Assembly (NCBI GenBank): GCA_000320605.2
Contig: KB445794.1
Location: 973,837-1,037,836 of the forward strand
Length of the DNA: 64,000 nucleotides
From: Gelatoporia subvermispora B
Lineage: Eukaryota; Basidiomycota; Agaricomycetes; Polyporales; Gelatoporiaceae
Direction of reading: 5' to 3'
This document shows, in pieces, positions 38,325-50,024 of this stretch (its first letter is position 1; each line of letters begins with the position of its first letter). The notes under the pieces were generated by a model. The model saw nothing but the letters and a program-made list of their open reading frames with translations, had not been told where the DNA came from and ran no database searches. The position numbers and the translations under genes are program-made.

Positions 38325-39980
38325 ATGCTCCCTCGTCATCTTCGTGCTGCTGTCCTCACGCCGGCGACCCCTGCTCATCTCCGTGCTCTCCTCTCCGCCC
38401 GCACTTCCCTCCGTACCGCCGCCATCCGTCCGCATGCAGCTCTCCCCTCCGCGCCCGCACATGTAGCAGCGTTCCATGCATCTTCGCGACGGCAGAGTGA
38501 GATGCCGAAATCGCCATTCCAGACCTTCGTTGAGGTCTTGAAGGAGGAATTACGCAAGAATCGCGAGTTGCAGGATAATGTCAAGCAGCTGCAGGGTGAT
38601 GTTGACAAACTCCAGGACTCTGAGGCAATGCGTAAAGCTCGTGCGGCATACGAGCGTGCAAGAGTGAGTCTCTAAATGTGAAACCACTGCGCATCAAAAT
38701 TGAAGTATCATCTTGTCAGTTGACTTCGAGTATCAAAGAGAATCCACGCCTGCGTGCGGCAGCCGAAGAGCTGCGTAAGGCGGGCGTGAAGGTCGGCGAT
38801 GCTGTCTCCGAAGCGCTCAAGACTATGGAGGAGAGCGAGCTTGCGCGTGCAGTACGTTTATACACATTGTTCACTACACCCTACTCACGTCCCGCAGATC
38901 TCTCGTGCATCTGCCGCAGTGTCCTCGACTATTGCTACCACGACAGAACCCATACGCAAGACTGCTGCTTACAAGGCGCTTGCAGACACCGTCGTCGATG
39001 CCCTGGACGACAGTGGAAGCGCGAAGCATGCTGGATTTGAAGAGAAGGAGGCGCGTCGGAAACGGAGACAGCTACGGCTCGCGAAGGCGGGCAAGAACAG
39101 CATGACTGGTGGAGGCGTTCGGGTATCCGTGAACCCCAAGTGCGTGCCCCCCATCCCATGTTTCCCCACATACTTAGTCCGAACCTCCAGGGCTGGCGAG
39201 GCAGTCGTCCTCCACAAGGACGCCGAGAAGCAGGAGAGATGGGCGCGCATGAAGGAGGCGAACCCCGTTTTCCGCGCATTCGCGTCCCTGCGCGAGAAGA
39301 TGGATGAGAGTGAGAACCCCGTGGTCCTGACGTTCCGCGACGTCGCGTACTCCGTTGGCCGCTTCTTCGACGAGACCGAGAATGCGCAGGTCCAGCGGTT
39401 CATGAAGGCGATGGACCCGACATGGACGATGGAGGGCTTCGAACGCGAGCTCCGCGAGTACATCGTGCCGGAGGTTGTCGACGCGTACTTGAGCGCAGAC
39501 CAGGAGGCACTCAAGGCATGGTGCGGTGAAGCGACATACAACGTTCTCTGGGCGACGATGGAGCAGTACCTTCGCCAGGGTCTGATCAGCGACAGCAAAG
39601 TACTCGATATCCGACAAGTCGATGTATGCTATTTTCGTTCTTTTTGCAAGGACCGTCTGAATTGATTCCGTTCATAGATTTCGACAGGAAAGATATTGGA
39701 AAACAATGTCCCTGTTTTCGTCATTACGTTCACGACGCAAGAGCTGATGCTCTTCCGTAACGCGCGGTCGGGAGAGATTGTCGTCGGCGCGGAGGACAAA
39801 GTGGATCAGTGCCATTATGCCGCGGTCGTCACTCGTGACGAGAACGAGCTCGAGAATGAGCTGACCGGGGGCTGGAAAGTCATTGAGGTGCGTCACCTTA
39901 CCTACGTTCCATCATTCATTACTTACGCCCTCTACTAACCCCCCTAGATGGGCCGGAGATCTGCCCGTGCATATCTATAG
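38325..39980 (+). CDS. TIM44: Mitochondrial import inner-membrane translocase subunit TIM44
   Basis: The model is join(38325..38663, 38720..38851, 38898..39139, 39191..39623, 39678..39887, 39948..39980), 462 aa. The Arg/Ala-rich N-terminus (MLPRHLRAAVLTPATPAH) is a matrix presequence. A helical, charged region follows (TFVEVLKEELRKNRELQDNV, KQLQGDVDKLQDS). The C-terminal Tim44 domain includes NPVFRAFASLREKMDESENP, YIVPEVVDAYLSADQEALKA and WCGEATYNVLWATM. It ends GGWKVIEMGRRSARAYL. Known role: peripheral matrix-side subunit that recruits mtHsp70 to the TIM23 channel. The last exon codes for only ten residues. Confidence 0.95.
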
Positions 39981-40228
39981 ACTATCCCTCGCGAACACTG
40001 ACCGCTGACGACGATGCCGACACTCGGCCGCTGCAAAATGCTACCATCTACGCACACCTGTTGGACTCACGCTCTCTGCTTTCTTCGCACACCCCCGCTC
40101 AAATATCAAGTAGTGTATATCATTATGTTACGTTCTAGCAATCTAGGCTGCGCTCTCGCTGCACGCATGACGACCCCAACGCTGGCTCCTTGGGCCTGCC
40201 TGTCTGGTGGTGCAAACACTTGTCTCGG

Positions 40229-41049
40229 TCATGGAAAGTCCAAGGACTCTCCTGGGCAACATATCATAAACAGCTCCTGCAGACGATCGACGGTACGTTC
40301 GAACTTCGCCTTGAAGTCTTCAGGTACGTCCTCGATGTCCACGTCCGGGTCCAAGCATTCCTCGAGTGTCAGTCCGAGCTCTTGCAGCTCTGCGATGTCT
40401 TCGCTGTCGGACACGTGCCGCCTCTTGTACTTCGGCGGAGCGTATTCTATCAACGGAGCGGTCCGGTTAGTCGGACTTAGATTGCGCAAGGCAAACGAGC
40501 ACACACTTCGAATGACCTCTGTCAGCTCTGGCCAATCAGGACGCAATGACGCCATCCAGAGCATCTTGATGTAATCGTCTCGATGGTCAATCACCTTGCC
40601 AGGTCGAGTTCTGTATAGTGAGTCAGTTCGGTCTTCGGACGTCCAGTATAATAAGCGCCTGACGCCACTCACTCCGTTTCAGTCGGATAGGTTTGCGGTG
40701 GCCAGTCGTCTGCATGGTGCTCCGAGGAATCTTCTTCGTCGTCCACGTCGTATACTGTCACCATGACCTCGTCATCATTATTACTTCGCCCAGGTCGTTG
40801 AGGTCGTTGAGATCGTTGAGGCCTTTGAGGTTCCTGTGGCGAAGGAGGGTCACCCGGATTCCACTGCCTGGACAAGGGAGACGGTCCGTGCCCGGCGCAG
40901 CGCCTGCGCCTGGCACGCATGGAAGGCTGCCGACACAGGTGCAGCGGGATGGCCGGGACGACAAATGGCCGCGGTTCGGGGCGCAGGAGAGGGATGCAGC
41001 CCGCGGGGAAGTCGGGATGTGGATTGCCGGAGGTGCTCACACGTACCAT
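40229..41049 (-). CDS. Protein of unknown function with disordered N-half and acidic C-half
   Basis: The model is complement(40229..40446, 40507..40610, 40673..41049), 232 aa. The N-half is Pro/Arg-rich with a 9-nt tandem repeat encoding QRPQRSQRPQRP. Then comes an acidic stretch (VYDVDDEEDSSEHHADD). The C-half looks folded: DDYIKMLWMASLRPDWPELT and LGLTLEECLDPDVDIEDVPE, then FERTVDRLQELF. Intron 40447-40506 has good splice signals (GTGTGT donor, CTAAC branch, TAG) but is 60 nt without a stop, so its retention would also give protein. A TATA-like element (CATATAAAG, about 41108-41116 on this strand) supports a start at ATG 41049 rather than the upstream in-frame ATGs. No family recognised. 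Confidence 0.6.
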
Positions 41050-41417
41050 TACGGAAATAAGGAGGGGGAATATTTGACAATATGGAGATGCAGATTCCAT
41101 CGTGCGCTTTATATGTAGGGACAAAGAGTGGCCTTGCAACAGGCCACCGGGCTTTATCAAACGGAGGCTTTGTGGCGATCGCGCCTGTGGCTGAACGAAG
41201 CTTGTTCAGAGCCGCGCGACACGCTCGTGCCGTGAGCTTACAGCGGGGTAATGGAAGACACATGGTTTAGGGCACCCTCACGGTAACCTTCACGCTGCCA
41301 ATCTGTAACTTCAACAGCCTTCGAAGGGGTTGTGTAGCCGGATAACGGACACGCAAAGCCAATTGTTGGACTGGTTCCTGAACATGTGATATATCATAAG
41401 AAAAGTCGCCATCTCTA

Positions 41418-42880
41418 CTACCATCCGAATATGAGATCAGACACCTGACCCAACACGCTCTTGCTGGGGGACGGATTCGTTACTGCCGAAGGCAGGATAC
41501 TCTGCCCAAGTTGTGCGACGCTTGTTTTGGGGGCGCTACCGGGCGAAGACGTTGTGCCATGCCTGCGGAACGCAACCGTTGATGGCGCCAACCTGAGGGG
41601 CGTACCGACTGTGGGCGTGCTAGCCCCAAGAGGAGGTGAGCGACTGAGTGGTTCGTCTATATTCATGCGCGACGCAGCGAACGTGTTCATCGGCGGTGAC
41701 GACGGCTCAAGCCCAGCAGCTGAGGTCATCTCAGGGGGTAACGACCCACGAACCACCGCAGCACCAAGCAGAGCTTCCGCTTGTGCGGGCTCCTATGACA
41801 GCAGGTGTTAGGGTTCAAGTTGACCAGAGCGATGAGACCACAACACGTACGGCCCACTTTGCACCGACCATCCAGCTGCCGCCAAGTATCTCGCCATTCT
41901 TGCGCACGGCCCGCATGGCTTCGGCTGGATGCAAGTACCCGATACGGAAGCAGTTCGATATCTCTGGGTTCTGCAGAGGCTCCGTAGTCTCGCCGAGCGA
42001 GCGGAAGTATTCTGCAGTCAGACTGTACTTGTCCGGTGGATAACCGAAGACAATGACGTATAAGGTCTCAGAGGAGGATTGAGTCTGCTCGCGGGCGGGT
42101 TTCGGGGTGGAAGGTTGAGTAGAGCGGAAGAGAGACGCGCGGCTGGAAGACGGGTCAAATGCAGTATTCTGGAAAACCTGGTTTGTCTCATGGCCCCAAG
42201 CAGAGGTAGATAAACGTACTCGTGGACGAGAATCAGTATACACTTCGTTCACAATGTCATTCACGGAGGTGGTCGGGGGAGCATCCTCGTCGGCGAGTGG
42301 CTGTCTTTGCCGTTGTCTAGGGCGTTATCTTGAGCAAGAATTCGACAGATGGCTTTGAATGCGCGAACCTTGAGTTTTCAAACATTGAGTCCATGCCAAA
42401 GTCGGCAGCCGCTCCTCCCGCATGAACATGATTCAACTTCGCCTTTGTCTGCACCATCGGCGTGTCTTCGTGTCGTTGGCTACCTTGTGGCAGCACCTAT
42501 GAAGATAACAATTATCAGAACCTTGAGTATATTCGATAGGTTAAGATCTTACACTTGGTTGCGCAGCAGACTATAACGCAATCAGCTATGTGTTGACGAG
42601 CACACCACCAAGGATAACTTGCCATGAGATAACCAGGCTGGTAGTGACTCCTGGACTGAGACAGCGAGTCGCCCATGCTCATAGAAAGAGAGCTATTCCC
42701 AAGGGTTGATCCACGTAGCTTTGGGCTCTGCGCTACTGACGCGTTGGACATTCCAGCAACGCTGAAAGCTGACCCTGGATGCTGGGCGGGATGCGAGTGA
42801 GAGTGCGGGAAAGGCGGCCGGTTCTCTTGCGCCGCTTGAGGCGAAGTCGAAAAAGATGGGGTCGAAAAGCTCGGATACAT
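41418..42880 (-). CDS. NUP53: Nucleoporin NUP53/NUP35 (MPPN/RRM_NUP35 domain)
   Basis: The model is complement(41418..41792, 41851..42177, 42220..42316, 42369..42496, 42553..42570, 42623..42880), 400 aa. The RRM-like domain is clear: LYVIVFGYPPDKYSLTAEYF, then FRIGYLHPAEAMRAVRKNGE and ILGGSWMVGAKWA. The flanks are disordered, rich in Ser, Pro, Asn and Gln. The protein ends VLGQVSDLIFGW, an amphipathic C-terminal helix as in Nup53 proteins that bind membrane. Known role: inner-ring component of the nuclear pore complex. The first intron (42571-42622) is a GC-AG intron with the consensus GCAAGT donor, exon 2 is 18 nt, and intron 42178-42219 is 42 nt and stop-free. Confidence 0.9.
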
Positions 42881-43274
42881 TTTGTACAACCAAGCACAGG
42901 CGACTGGTCAAAGATGGCAAGCAATACGGCACGCTGATGCTTGCTGGTCGTTGTGGCGAGCGGCACGAGAAAACGAACGCGACTCGTAATTGCCTTTCTT
43001 GGACATACGTCAGGTGATATGACGCGTGGGTCCCGTGATCCAAATTTCCGCGCTTGTTGGCGGGCGTCTATGCAATCTCGAAAAGTCTCGAGACAGCTCG
43101 AACAAGTCTAAGGTAGTCTTCTCCTGCATTTTTCTGGCACATCATTGCATATCCTGAGTCACCTACAAACCGAAGAACTACAAAAAGTGCTCCAAGAGCT
43201 GTGGCGCCACCTCTCTCAGCATCTACTTCAACTGCTATAGCCTTGCCCATTCAGCTACGCCCGAATTCACCATC
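42881..43274. promoter_or_regulatory. Bidirectional promoter region, NUP53 (-) / ZPR1 (+)
   Basis: The two start codons are 394 bp apart and point away from each other. No TATA box was recognised, as is common for housekeeping genes. Shared control is inferred from spacing only. Confidence 0.45.
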
Positions 43275-44976
43275 ATGTCCGAGGCTAAAGAGCAATTGTT
43301 CAACCCCATCGGCGATTTGGTCGAGAAAGTAGCAGAAGACAAGAGAGCAGAAGAAGACGTTACTACCAATGACGATGAGCGACCAGTGCAAGAGATTGAG
43401 TCGCTGTGCATGCGTTGCAGGGAACAGGTACGATCATATCTAAGCTTCGTACTAATTGTTGCTGAAAGATGGACACAGGGAGTAACACGACTGATGCTTA
43501 CATCGATCCCATACTTCCGCGAAGTTATCGTCATGTCGTTCAGGTGCGAGCACTGTGGGTTCTCCAACAACGAAATCCAATCTGCAGGCGCGATTCGACG
43601 TATGTGTCCTTTTGTCCGTCTTTCCGTCTATCTGTCTGTCAAGCTGGACTATCTACTGATCATGTGATAGCGGAGGGTAGTGTGTTCACCGTCCGCTGCT
43701 TGGGAAGAGAAGACCTCGATCGCCAAGTAGTCAAATCACCCACATGCACAGTTGAGATTCCCGAATTCGAGCTCACCATCCCCCCTTTCCGCGGACAACT
43801 CACGACACTCGAGGGTCTACTCCGAGACGTTATTACCGACCTAAGCGATGGACAGCCGCTTCGTCGTATCGAGAATGAGGCAGCATATAACAAGATCCAA
43901 GCGATCATCGAAGGGTGCAAGGAGATCCTTGCCGACGATGAGGACGAGGACGAGGACGCTGTCGGGGCCGTCAAGCGAGCATCACAGAAGGATGCGCCGA
44001 TGAAGCCGTTCACCATCCGTCTTGACGACCCTGCCGGTAACTCTTTCATTGAGTTTCACGGTAACATGTCAGACGCGCGGTGGAACATGCGCACGTACCA
44101 CCGCACGCGTGAGCAGAACATTATACTCGGTCTCGTCAATCCAGATGAGGAGCCCGAAGCGCCGAAGGCACCCGCAGATGAGTCGGCGGAGCCTGATCTG
44201 GTGGGGGACGACGAGATTTTCGTCTTCCCCGGCACATGCTCCAGCTGTGGACATCCGTCGGACACTAAGGTGAAGAAGACTAGTATTCCATATTTTAAGG
44301 TGCGCGAACTCGATCTGATCTGTTACACGCTAATTGATCCGCAATTGTCACCTAGGACATCCTCATCTATGCGACGAATTGCGAGAAATGCGGCTACCGT
44401 GATAACGAGGTCAAGTCTGGTTCAGCAATCTCGCCTCAGGGAAAGCGTATCACATTGAAGGTGGAGGATCGTGAGGATCTAAGTCGCGACGTTCTGAAGG
44501 TACGTTTCGTTTCCCACATACTAATATCTCTGACGCTCATTCTCCTGTATCAGAGCGAGACGTGCGGTCTTGCTATTCCCGAGATTGATCTCGTTCTGCA
44601 ATCTGGCACACTTGGCGGGCGTTTCACCACATTGGAGGGTATTCTTGACCAAATTTACGAGGAGCTTTCCACGAAGGTCTTCGCCGCGGGCGACTCGCGA
44701 CACAATAACGATGCATTTGACACCTTCTTGCACAAGCTCAAGGCGGTCAAGAACGTCGAACACCCTTTCACGGTCATTCTTGACGACCCGCTCGCCAACT
44801 CCTATCTCCAGAACCTCTACGCACCCGACCCCGACCCGAACATGGAGATCAGCTCATACGACCGCACTTGGGAGCAGAATGAGGAGCTCGGTTTAAACGA
44901 TATGAAGCTCGAGGGGTATGAGCAGGATGCTGCCAACGATGCCAGCGCGACGAACACTGAGGCACCGAAGGTATAG
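43275..44976 (+). CDS. ZPR1: Zinc-finger protein ZPR1
   Basis: The model is join(43275..43427, 43479..43599, 43671..44299, 44356..44499, 44554..44976), 489 aa. The duplicated ZPR1 architecture is plain: a first C4 finger (LCMRCREQ ... FRCEHCGFSNNE), its beta-domain starting EGSVFTVRCLGREDLDRQV, then a second finger (GTCSSCGHPSDT ... NCEKCGYRDNEVKSG) and its beta-domain (ITLKVEDREDLSRDVLK, EIDLVLQSGTLGGRFTTLEG). FTVILDDPLANSYLQN is the conserved end of module two. Known role: nucleocytoplasmic factor binding translation elongation factor eEF1A. An acidic Asp/Glu run lies in the first beta-domain. Confidence 0.95.
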
Positions 44977-45748
44977 TAGAAATCAATCCCGTCGAAAGAG
45001 GGGCAGGACTTGCGTCGATAGAAGTTTGTCATAACATACTGTACTCTGTAGTATGCCGCATCAACCTACACGCCTTCATTCGTCTGTGTCAAAACGATTG
45101 CAGGACTCTATACAGCTATGACTGCCTTAGGATGAAGTAACCGATCACACTCACAACTCGGTAAGCAGGATTGCGTTCCATCCCAATGCTGTGCTTCCTC
45201 TCGACCACGGTCCATCATATCAGTGATCGTTCCTCCCGCGGGAGTTGTTCTAGGACACTTCGCAAGCCTGAGGAGCAGCAGGGCAGTGGATGATTTTTCT
45301 CAGCCCAACACCTTGAAGATACTGCAATGTTCTGAGCTACCGCGATAACCATGGGCGCGTACACTCCCGGGCCAGTAGCTCGAGAATCGGCTCGACGGGG
45401 GCCCTGACCTGTGCCTACGACCCGTGGAGTGCTCGTCGTGATCAGGCAAATTGTAGAGCTACCTCGACGCACAGCTTGTCCACATAGACATGAAGCAATC
45501 AATCCGGTCGTCACGCATCAAACTCCTGTGCGGCAGCTCTGATTTCGCATGACGAGGGCGCTCGACTTCCGAGTGCATGGAGAACTGTGCTGTGCAGGTG
45601 ATTGATCACACACGGACATTCTGATAACGCTCAGCAACCGGATCGTCGAAAACCCATCCCTTCCGATATATAAGAATCACTCCATGCGCATGATGTAGCG
45701 CGCAAGCCCTCAAAATCTACACTCCTCACGAATTCCTAAAGAACCGAG
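44977..45748. other. Intergenic region with the 2OG-oxygenase promoter
   Basis: About 770 bp. Only short frames; no coding region supported. A TATA box is at 45667. Confidence 0.5.
45667..45674 (+). promoter_or_regulatory. TATA box of the 2OG-Fe(II) oxygenase gene
   Basis: TATATAAG lies 82 nt upstream of the ATG at 45749. A clear TATA box suggests a regulated rather than constitutive gene; that is inference. Confidence 0.55.
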
Positions 45749-47145
45749 ATGCCCGGTCTCACTGCTGCTCCCCCCTTCCCTGATGACATCCCTACGTACC
45801 CCCTGATCACCGTGGATTATGACCTGATCAAGGCGGGCGATCAAGCTGAGATCGACAAGCTCTGGAAAGCGGCCACCGAGCTTGGCTTCTGGTAGTAAGT
45901 ATCCTTCCGATTCAGGTATTGTACGTACACCTCATAAACGTGTCGAACTCCAGTCTCAAGAACCACGGCACTGATGCCGAAGTGAACGCTATGTTCGAAA
46001 TGGGCGCTGAGACGATGCGGCTTCCTCTTGAAGAGAAGATGAAGTTCGAGCAAGGCGACGAAGGCGTGTACTTTGGGTCCGTGCCTATCGCGTTGACTGA
46101 TTATGGCAGATACTGAGAGATCTGCAGGTACAAAGCAGCAGGTGTCAACGCGATCGACGAGAAGGGCACGCTGGATGCGACAGAATTCCTGAACGTATCG
46201 AAGGATGATGCTCTCGCGTGGCCCGAGATCGCACACCGCACGTACCCGTCCCCCGCACAAAACCGCATGGGGGACACGATCAAGCCCTTCGTGGAGAAGT
46301 CGCTTGCGGTGAATGCAACGCTTCTTGCGGTGCTTGAGAAGAGGCTAGGGATCAAGGAGGGTGAGCTTGCAAAGCTACACAGACCGTCAGAGCGTAGCGG
46401 GTGCGTGGCGCGGATCTCGAGGGTGTCACCACAGAATGCGGTCGAAGAGGCAAAGAGAGTTTTGCAGGCGCACACTGACTTCGGATCCCTCGTGAGTCGA
46501 GCTTCCACTTAGTATGTGTGGTCATATCTGACGCCCGCAGACCCTTTTGCACAATCGTTTGGGAGGGCTCCAGGTGCTTGTACCAGGAACAGATGACTGG
46601 CTGTATGTCAAGGTAAGTAAATGCGTCAAAACTCAAGACCGTCGATCTTCGAATACTGACTTATGCGGTGTAGCCAATGCCTGGCCACGCAGTCTGCAAC
46701 TTGGGCGACGCAATGGCCTACATCAGTGGAGGGATTCTGAGATCAAACCTCCACCGTGTTGTGTAAGAGCCGCGCTGCCAGAAGTTTGTTTGCTCGCGTC
46801 TTCTGACAGTCCTATTACAACAGTGCACCCCCAAAGGAGCAAGCCAAATACGAGCGTTTTTCGCTCGTCTTCCTGCAGCGGCCGGAAGACGCTGTTGTAC
46901 TGCGGGCTATGCCTGAGTTGAGCCCACTCATCGCCGAAGCTGTCGCCAAGACGCCAGAGAAGAACTGGGATACCGGAGTAACTTCCAAGGAGTGGATGAC
47001 TAGGCGATTCAAGAACATTCGCATCAAGAATTACAAGGTCAGTTCTGGAATACCAGATCTCAAAGCAGCTCTGATGACACGTCCTATCTCCCAGGGCCCG
47101 GAGACTTGGAAGGCGAGTCGGGGAACAGAGACGGTTCTTTCTTGA
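45749..47145 (+). CDS. 2-oxoglutarate/Fe(II)-dependent oxygenase, isopenicillin-N-synthase-like
   Basis: The model is join(45749..45894, 45954..46076, 46128..46491, 46541..46612, 46674..46762, 46824..47037, 47095..47145), 352 aa. The iron facial triad is HTDFGSLTLLH (His205, Asp207) with distal SNLHRVV (His262). The co-substrate-binding RxS is ERFS (Arg276, Ser278). The N-terminal DIOX_N-like part includes ATELGFWYLKNHG. The fold is that of the plant-type or isopenicillin-N-synthase-like dioxygenases common in fungal secondary and xenobiotic metabolism. Substrate cannot be read from sequence. It stands alone, with no biosynthetic core enzyme beside it. Confidence 0.9.
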
Positions 47146-47358
47146 GTTCGGGTTCGCCAATTAGCTATCTTATTGAATCTGTATCACCTGTGTAGCATTG
47201 TTTTGATCACTATATCTTGGTAGCGTGAGTTCGAATCTCGGAGTCTCAGCTTGAGGCTCAGCTGGACTCCATTCCCAATATTGCTCAGCAGTGCCAATCA
47301 TAAACAACATCAGACCATATAAAGATTGATAGCACAGGCCAGCGCAGGCGACCGTACA

Positions 47359-48830
47359 CTACAGGAAGAATGTGCGTCTAGTAGTCTCCAGCTCGGGCTT
47401 AAAATGATTGAATGTCAATACCTATCGGTGGTCAAAGCCAATCATGACGTACCTTCCATGTCCACAAGTACTGATCCTCCGTCGGTGGAGTAACCTTTGG
47501 CTGCGCACTCTGGTCTGCTTTTGTATCACCGCTCTCCTGTTCTTCCTGCTCTCCAGACATTTCAGCGTCATTGTCTTCCACATCCTTATCTTCATCCTCT
47601 GCAAAGTTGTCAAACTCAAGCGACTTAGTAGGCTCGCCAAAGTTTTTGACCGCGGGTAGGCCCTTGCGCAACGACCGTAGCTTCAGAGTGAAACGCGGGC
47701 CAATTTCTTGCAGTGCGACTTTCTCTGTAGAGCGGAATGCATACCTGTATGTGGTGAAATCAGTGAGAGTATGGCTAGCTGGCCAGGCCAATTTGCATAC
47801 CGATGGCGCCGGAAGAACAGGAAGTCACGCTGATTGTGAAGTGTGACGACCTGCCTGCCTTGAAATTCTGGCATAGGGGGGAAGAGGGTCTGGAAGAGAC
47901 GACCAACGGTGTGCCCCAGGCGTGTTACAAAGCCATTAAGGACGAGCTCGGGGTGATGCGCCGTGGATCTCGCATGGCCCTATGAAGACGTTAGATGCTA
48001 CGAGATACGTCGTAGTGCGATGGCATACATGAATCTGTTTCGCAAGCTCAATGGACGTCAGCTTGAAGTAGGCCGTGGGTCCATTTGGAAGGTATATCAT
48101 GGTGATAGCGTCTGTGAGGGCAAGACGAGCCCCGGTCAACATTTGACGATGAAGCAAACGATAAAGCAATTTCAAAGACTAACTTGGCTTCTTGGTATTT
48201 TCGTTCACAACCATCATGTGGCTGTAACCTCGCCCCGCTGCCCATCCTGCAATCTTGCCCATTTCGAACCCACGACCTTTTGGTCGCCTATGGAACTCCG
48301 CGCCAGGAAACACGCTAACGAGCTCCTCACAGAATTCATAGGACACACGAGTTGCCTTCGGAGAGGTCGTGATCAGGACCTTCGGGGGTACCGAAGGATC
48401 GAGGGCGCCAGAGAAGTAAGCGGCAAAAGGGTCGGACTCGATATCAGCGGCAGACTCGTCTTGCGGTTGGAGCGAGGGGTCGATCTCTGGTTTCTGAACA
48501 GCTGCTGAAGTGGAAGCCTCAGGTTGCACGGAAGAGGAAGAGGAAGCAGCAGGATTGGCGGTGAGGATTGAAGGGTCGTATTCTCGGGTGTTGTCTAGTG
48601 TGCGAGGTACATTTTGTGCTTGCCGCCTCTGCAGCGGAGTAAATATAAGCTTGTCACCTATCTTGTGTACCACACACCTTCTTCAATGCGGGATCGTTTG
48701 CCTCGACTTTCGCCTGTGCCAGCCGTCTTTGCAACTTGCCCTGTCGCTTTTCCTTCTTGAGTTTCTGGGCGATCTCCTCCCTTTTCAACTTGTTTTTGAT
48801 GGTTGACGGCTCAAAGCGAGCTGTGGGCAT
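47359..48830 (-). CDS. RPF1: Ribosome production factor 1 (Brix domain)
   Basis: The model is complement(47359..47397, 47453..47744, 47801..47979, 48029..48111, 48184..48628, 48678..48830), 396 aa. The N-terminus is strongly basic and helical ([18 protein letters not shown]). The Brix domain runs from [20 protein letters not shown] through [36 protein letters not shown] ([16 protein letters not shown]), [20 protein letters not shown] and [20 protein letters not shown] to [15 protein letters not shown]. An acidic insert follows. Known role: nucleolar factor needed for 60S subunit assembly. The last exon codes for 12 residues, and the gene ends close to the 2OG oxygenase 3' end (convergent). 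Confidence 0.94.
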
Positions 48831-48999
48831 TTTGAAGATATGCTGACTGATGCAGAGAGGAAACAGGGAGAACAGAGAGGATGCCGAACGGGTGGCAAAC
48901 TGCAGGATGCAGAAATCTCGCGAGGAGATCTCACCCTGCCGCGGATTCCCACGGCCCATCTTCCGCTCGTCGCGACCACCGACGACCACGACACGTTCC
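48831..48999. promoter_or_regulatory. Compact bidirectional promoter, RPF1 (-) / p24 (+)
   Basis: Only 169 bp separate the two divergent start codons, so the 5' UTRs and core promoters must overlap or adjoin. No TATA box recognised. Confidence 0.5.
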
Positions 49000-49844
49000 A
49001 TGGCTCCCTCCCACCGACCCAGGCTCCTCCCATTATGTCTTCTCCTCTGGCTTGCGGCTGTAGCTAACGGACTTCACTTTTACTTGGATACCAACGAGAA
49101 ACGATGCTTTGTTGAGGAGCTTCCTACCGACACCGTCGTAGAAGGTCAGCGCGCCACGTCTGCACTCGGTTGGCCTGTGCTCAAAGCATGTTACGAACAG
49201 GACACTATCGCGCTTTGGAATGGTCGGAGAAGGAGCAATCATATGCTGAAAATCCAGAGCTGGGAATTCTCGTCGAGGTCACAGTACGTCGCGCCGCCAC
49301 CTTGCAATGATACCGCATGGCCGACGTCCCATACTCCGCCTCCCGTTTGAATCGTATAGGAACTCGACACAGGACACAATGTCGTGCGCACTCGCGGCCC
49401 ACCTGACGGACGATTTACATTTACCTCGCACGAAGCAGGCGATCACGCGATCTGCCTCTCGAGTTCTTACAACGCAGGCTGGTTCGGCAGTACACACATC
49501 CGGCTGCACCTCGACATCGTCGTAGGCGCGACAAAGGCCGACCCAGAACATGATCGCTCACATGTTAGCGAGCTTTCCGCGAAACTCCGGGACCTCAACC
49601 AGAAACTGGAGGATATCCGACGTGAGCAGCAATACCAACGCGAACGTGAGGCGAACTTCCGGGATCTGAGTGAGGACACGAACTCGCGTGCTGTGTGGTA
49701 CAGTATTGTGCAGATCATCGTCCTCGTCCTCACATGCGCGTGGCAGCTGAGGCATTTGAAAGTGGGTATATGTACCTGTGTTGTGCTTCGACACTAGCTG
49801 ACCGCCACCTGCAGAGATTCTTCGAGGATAGGAAGATGCATTGA
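49000..49844 (+). CDS. p24 family (EMP24/GP25L/TMED) cargo receptor
   Basis: The model is join(49000..49144, 49201..49283, 49360..49761, 49815..49844), 219 aa, the usual p24 size. The signal peptide is PLCLLLWLAAVANG. A GOLD domain follows, with LHFYLDTNEKRCFVEELPTD and HEAGDHAICLSSSYNAGWFG (its disulfide cysteines present). Then a coiled coil (SELSAKLRDLNQKLEDIRRE) and one transmembrane helix (VWYSIVQIIVLVLTCAWQL). The short cytosolic tail RFFEDRKMH has the di-phenylalanine used for COPII/COPI sorting. Known role: ER-Golgi vesicle cargo selection. Closest to the p24 gamma/ERP group by its tail, but subfamily is not certain. Confidence 0.93.
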
Positions 49845-50024
49845 TATTCATTTGCTCCTGTTATAATGGATTGGGTAATAGTGGAACTGTCTGTGTCTTG
49901 CTACAGATATAGACTACTGGTGGACACCTATGGTGTTGCGTTGACCGCGATGTCCTGGCTGATGCAAGCCTACCAGGCCTACATCTCGGCGGACATCTCG
50001 GCGTGCTTTGATGGTATGTCCTGG

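Noticed and set aside
47215..47260. tRNA-like segment with GTTCGAATC
   Set aside because: A T-loop-like motif is present, but no matching acceptor stem, D-arm or anticodon stem can be folded upstream.
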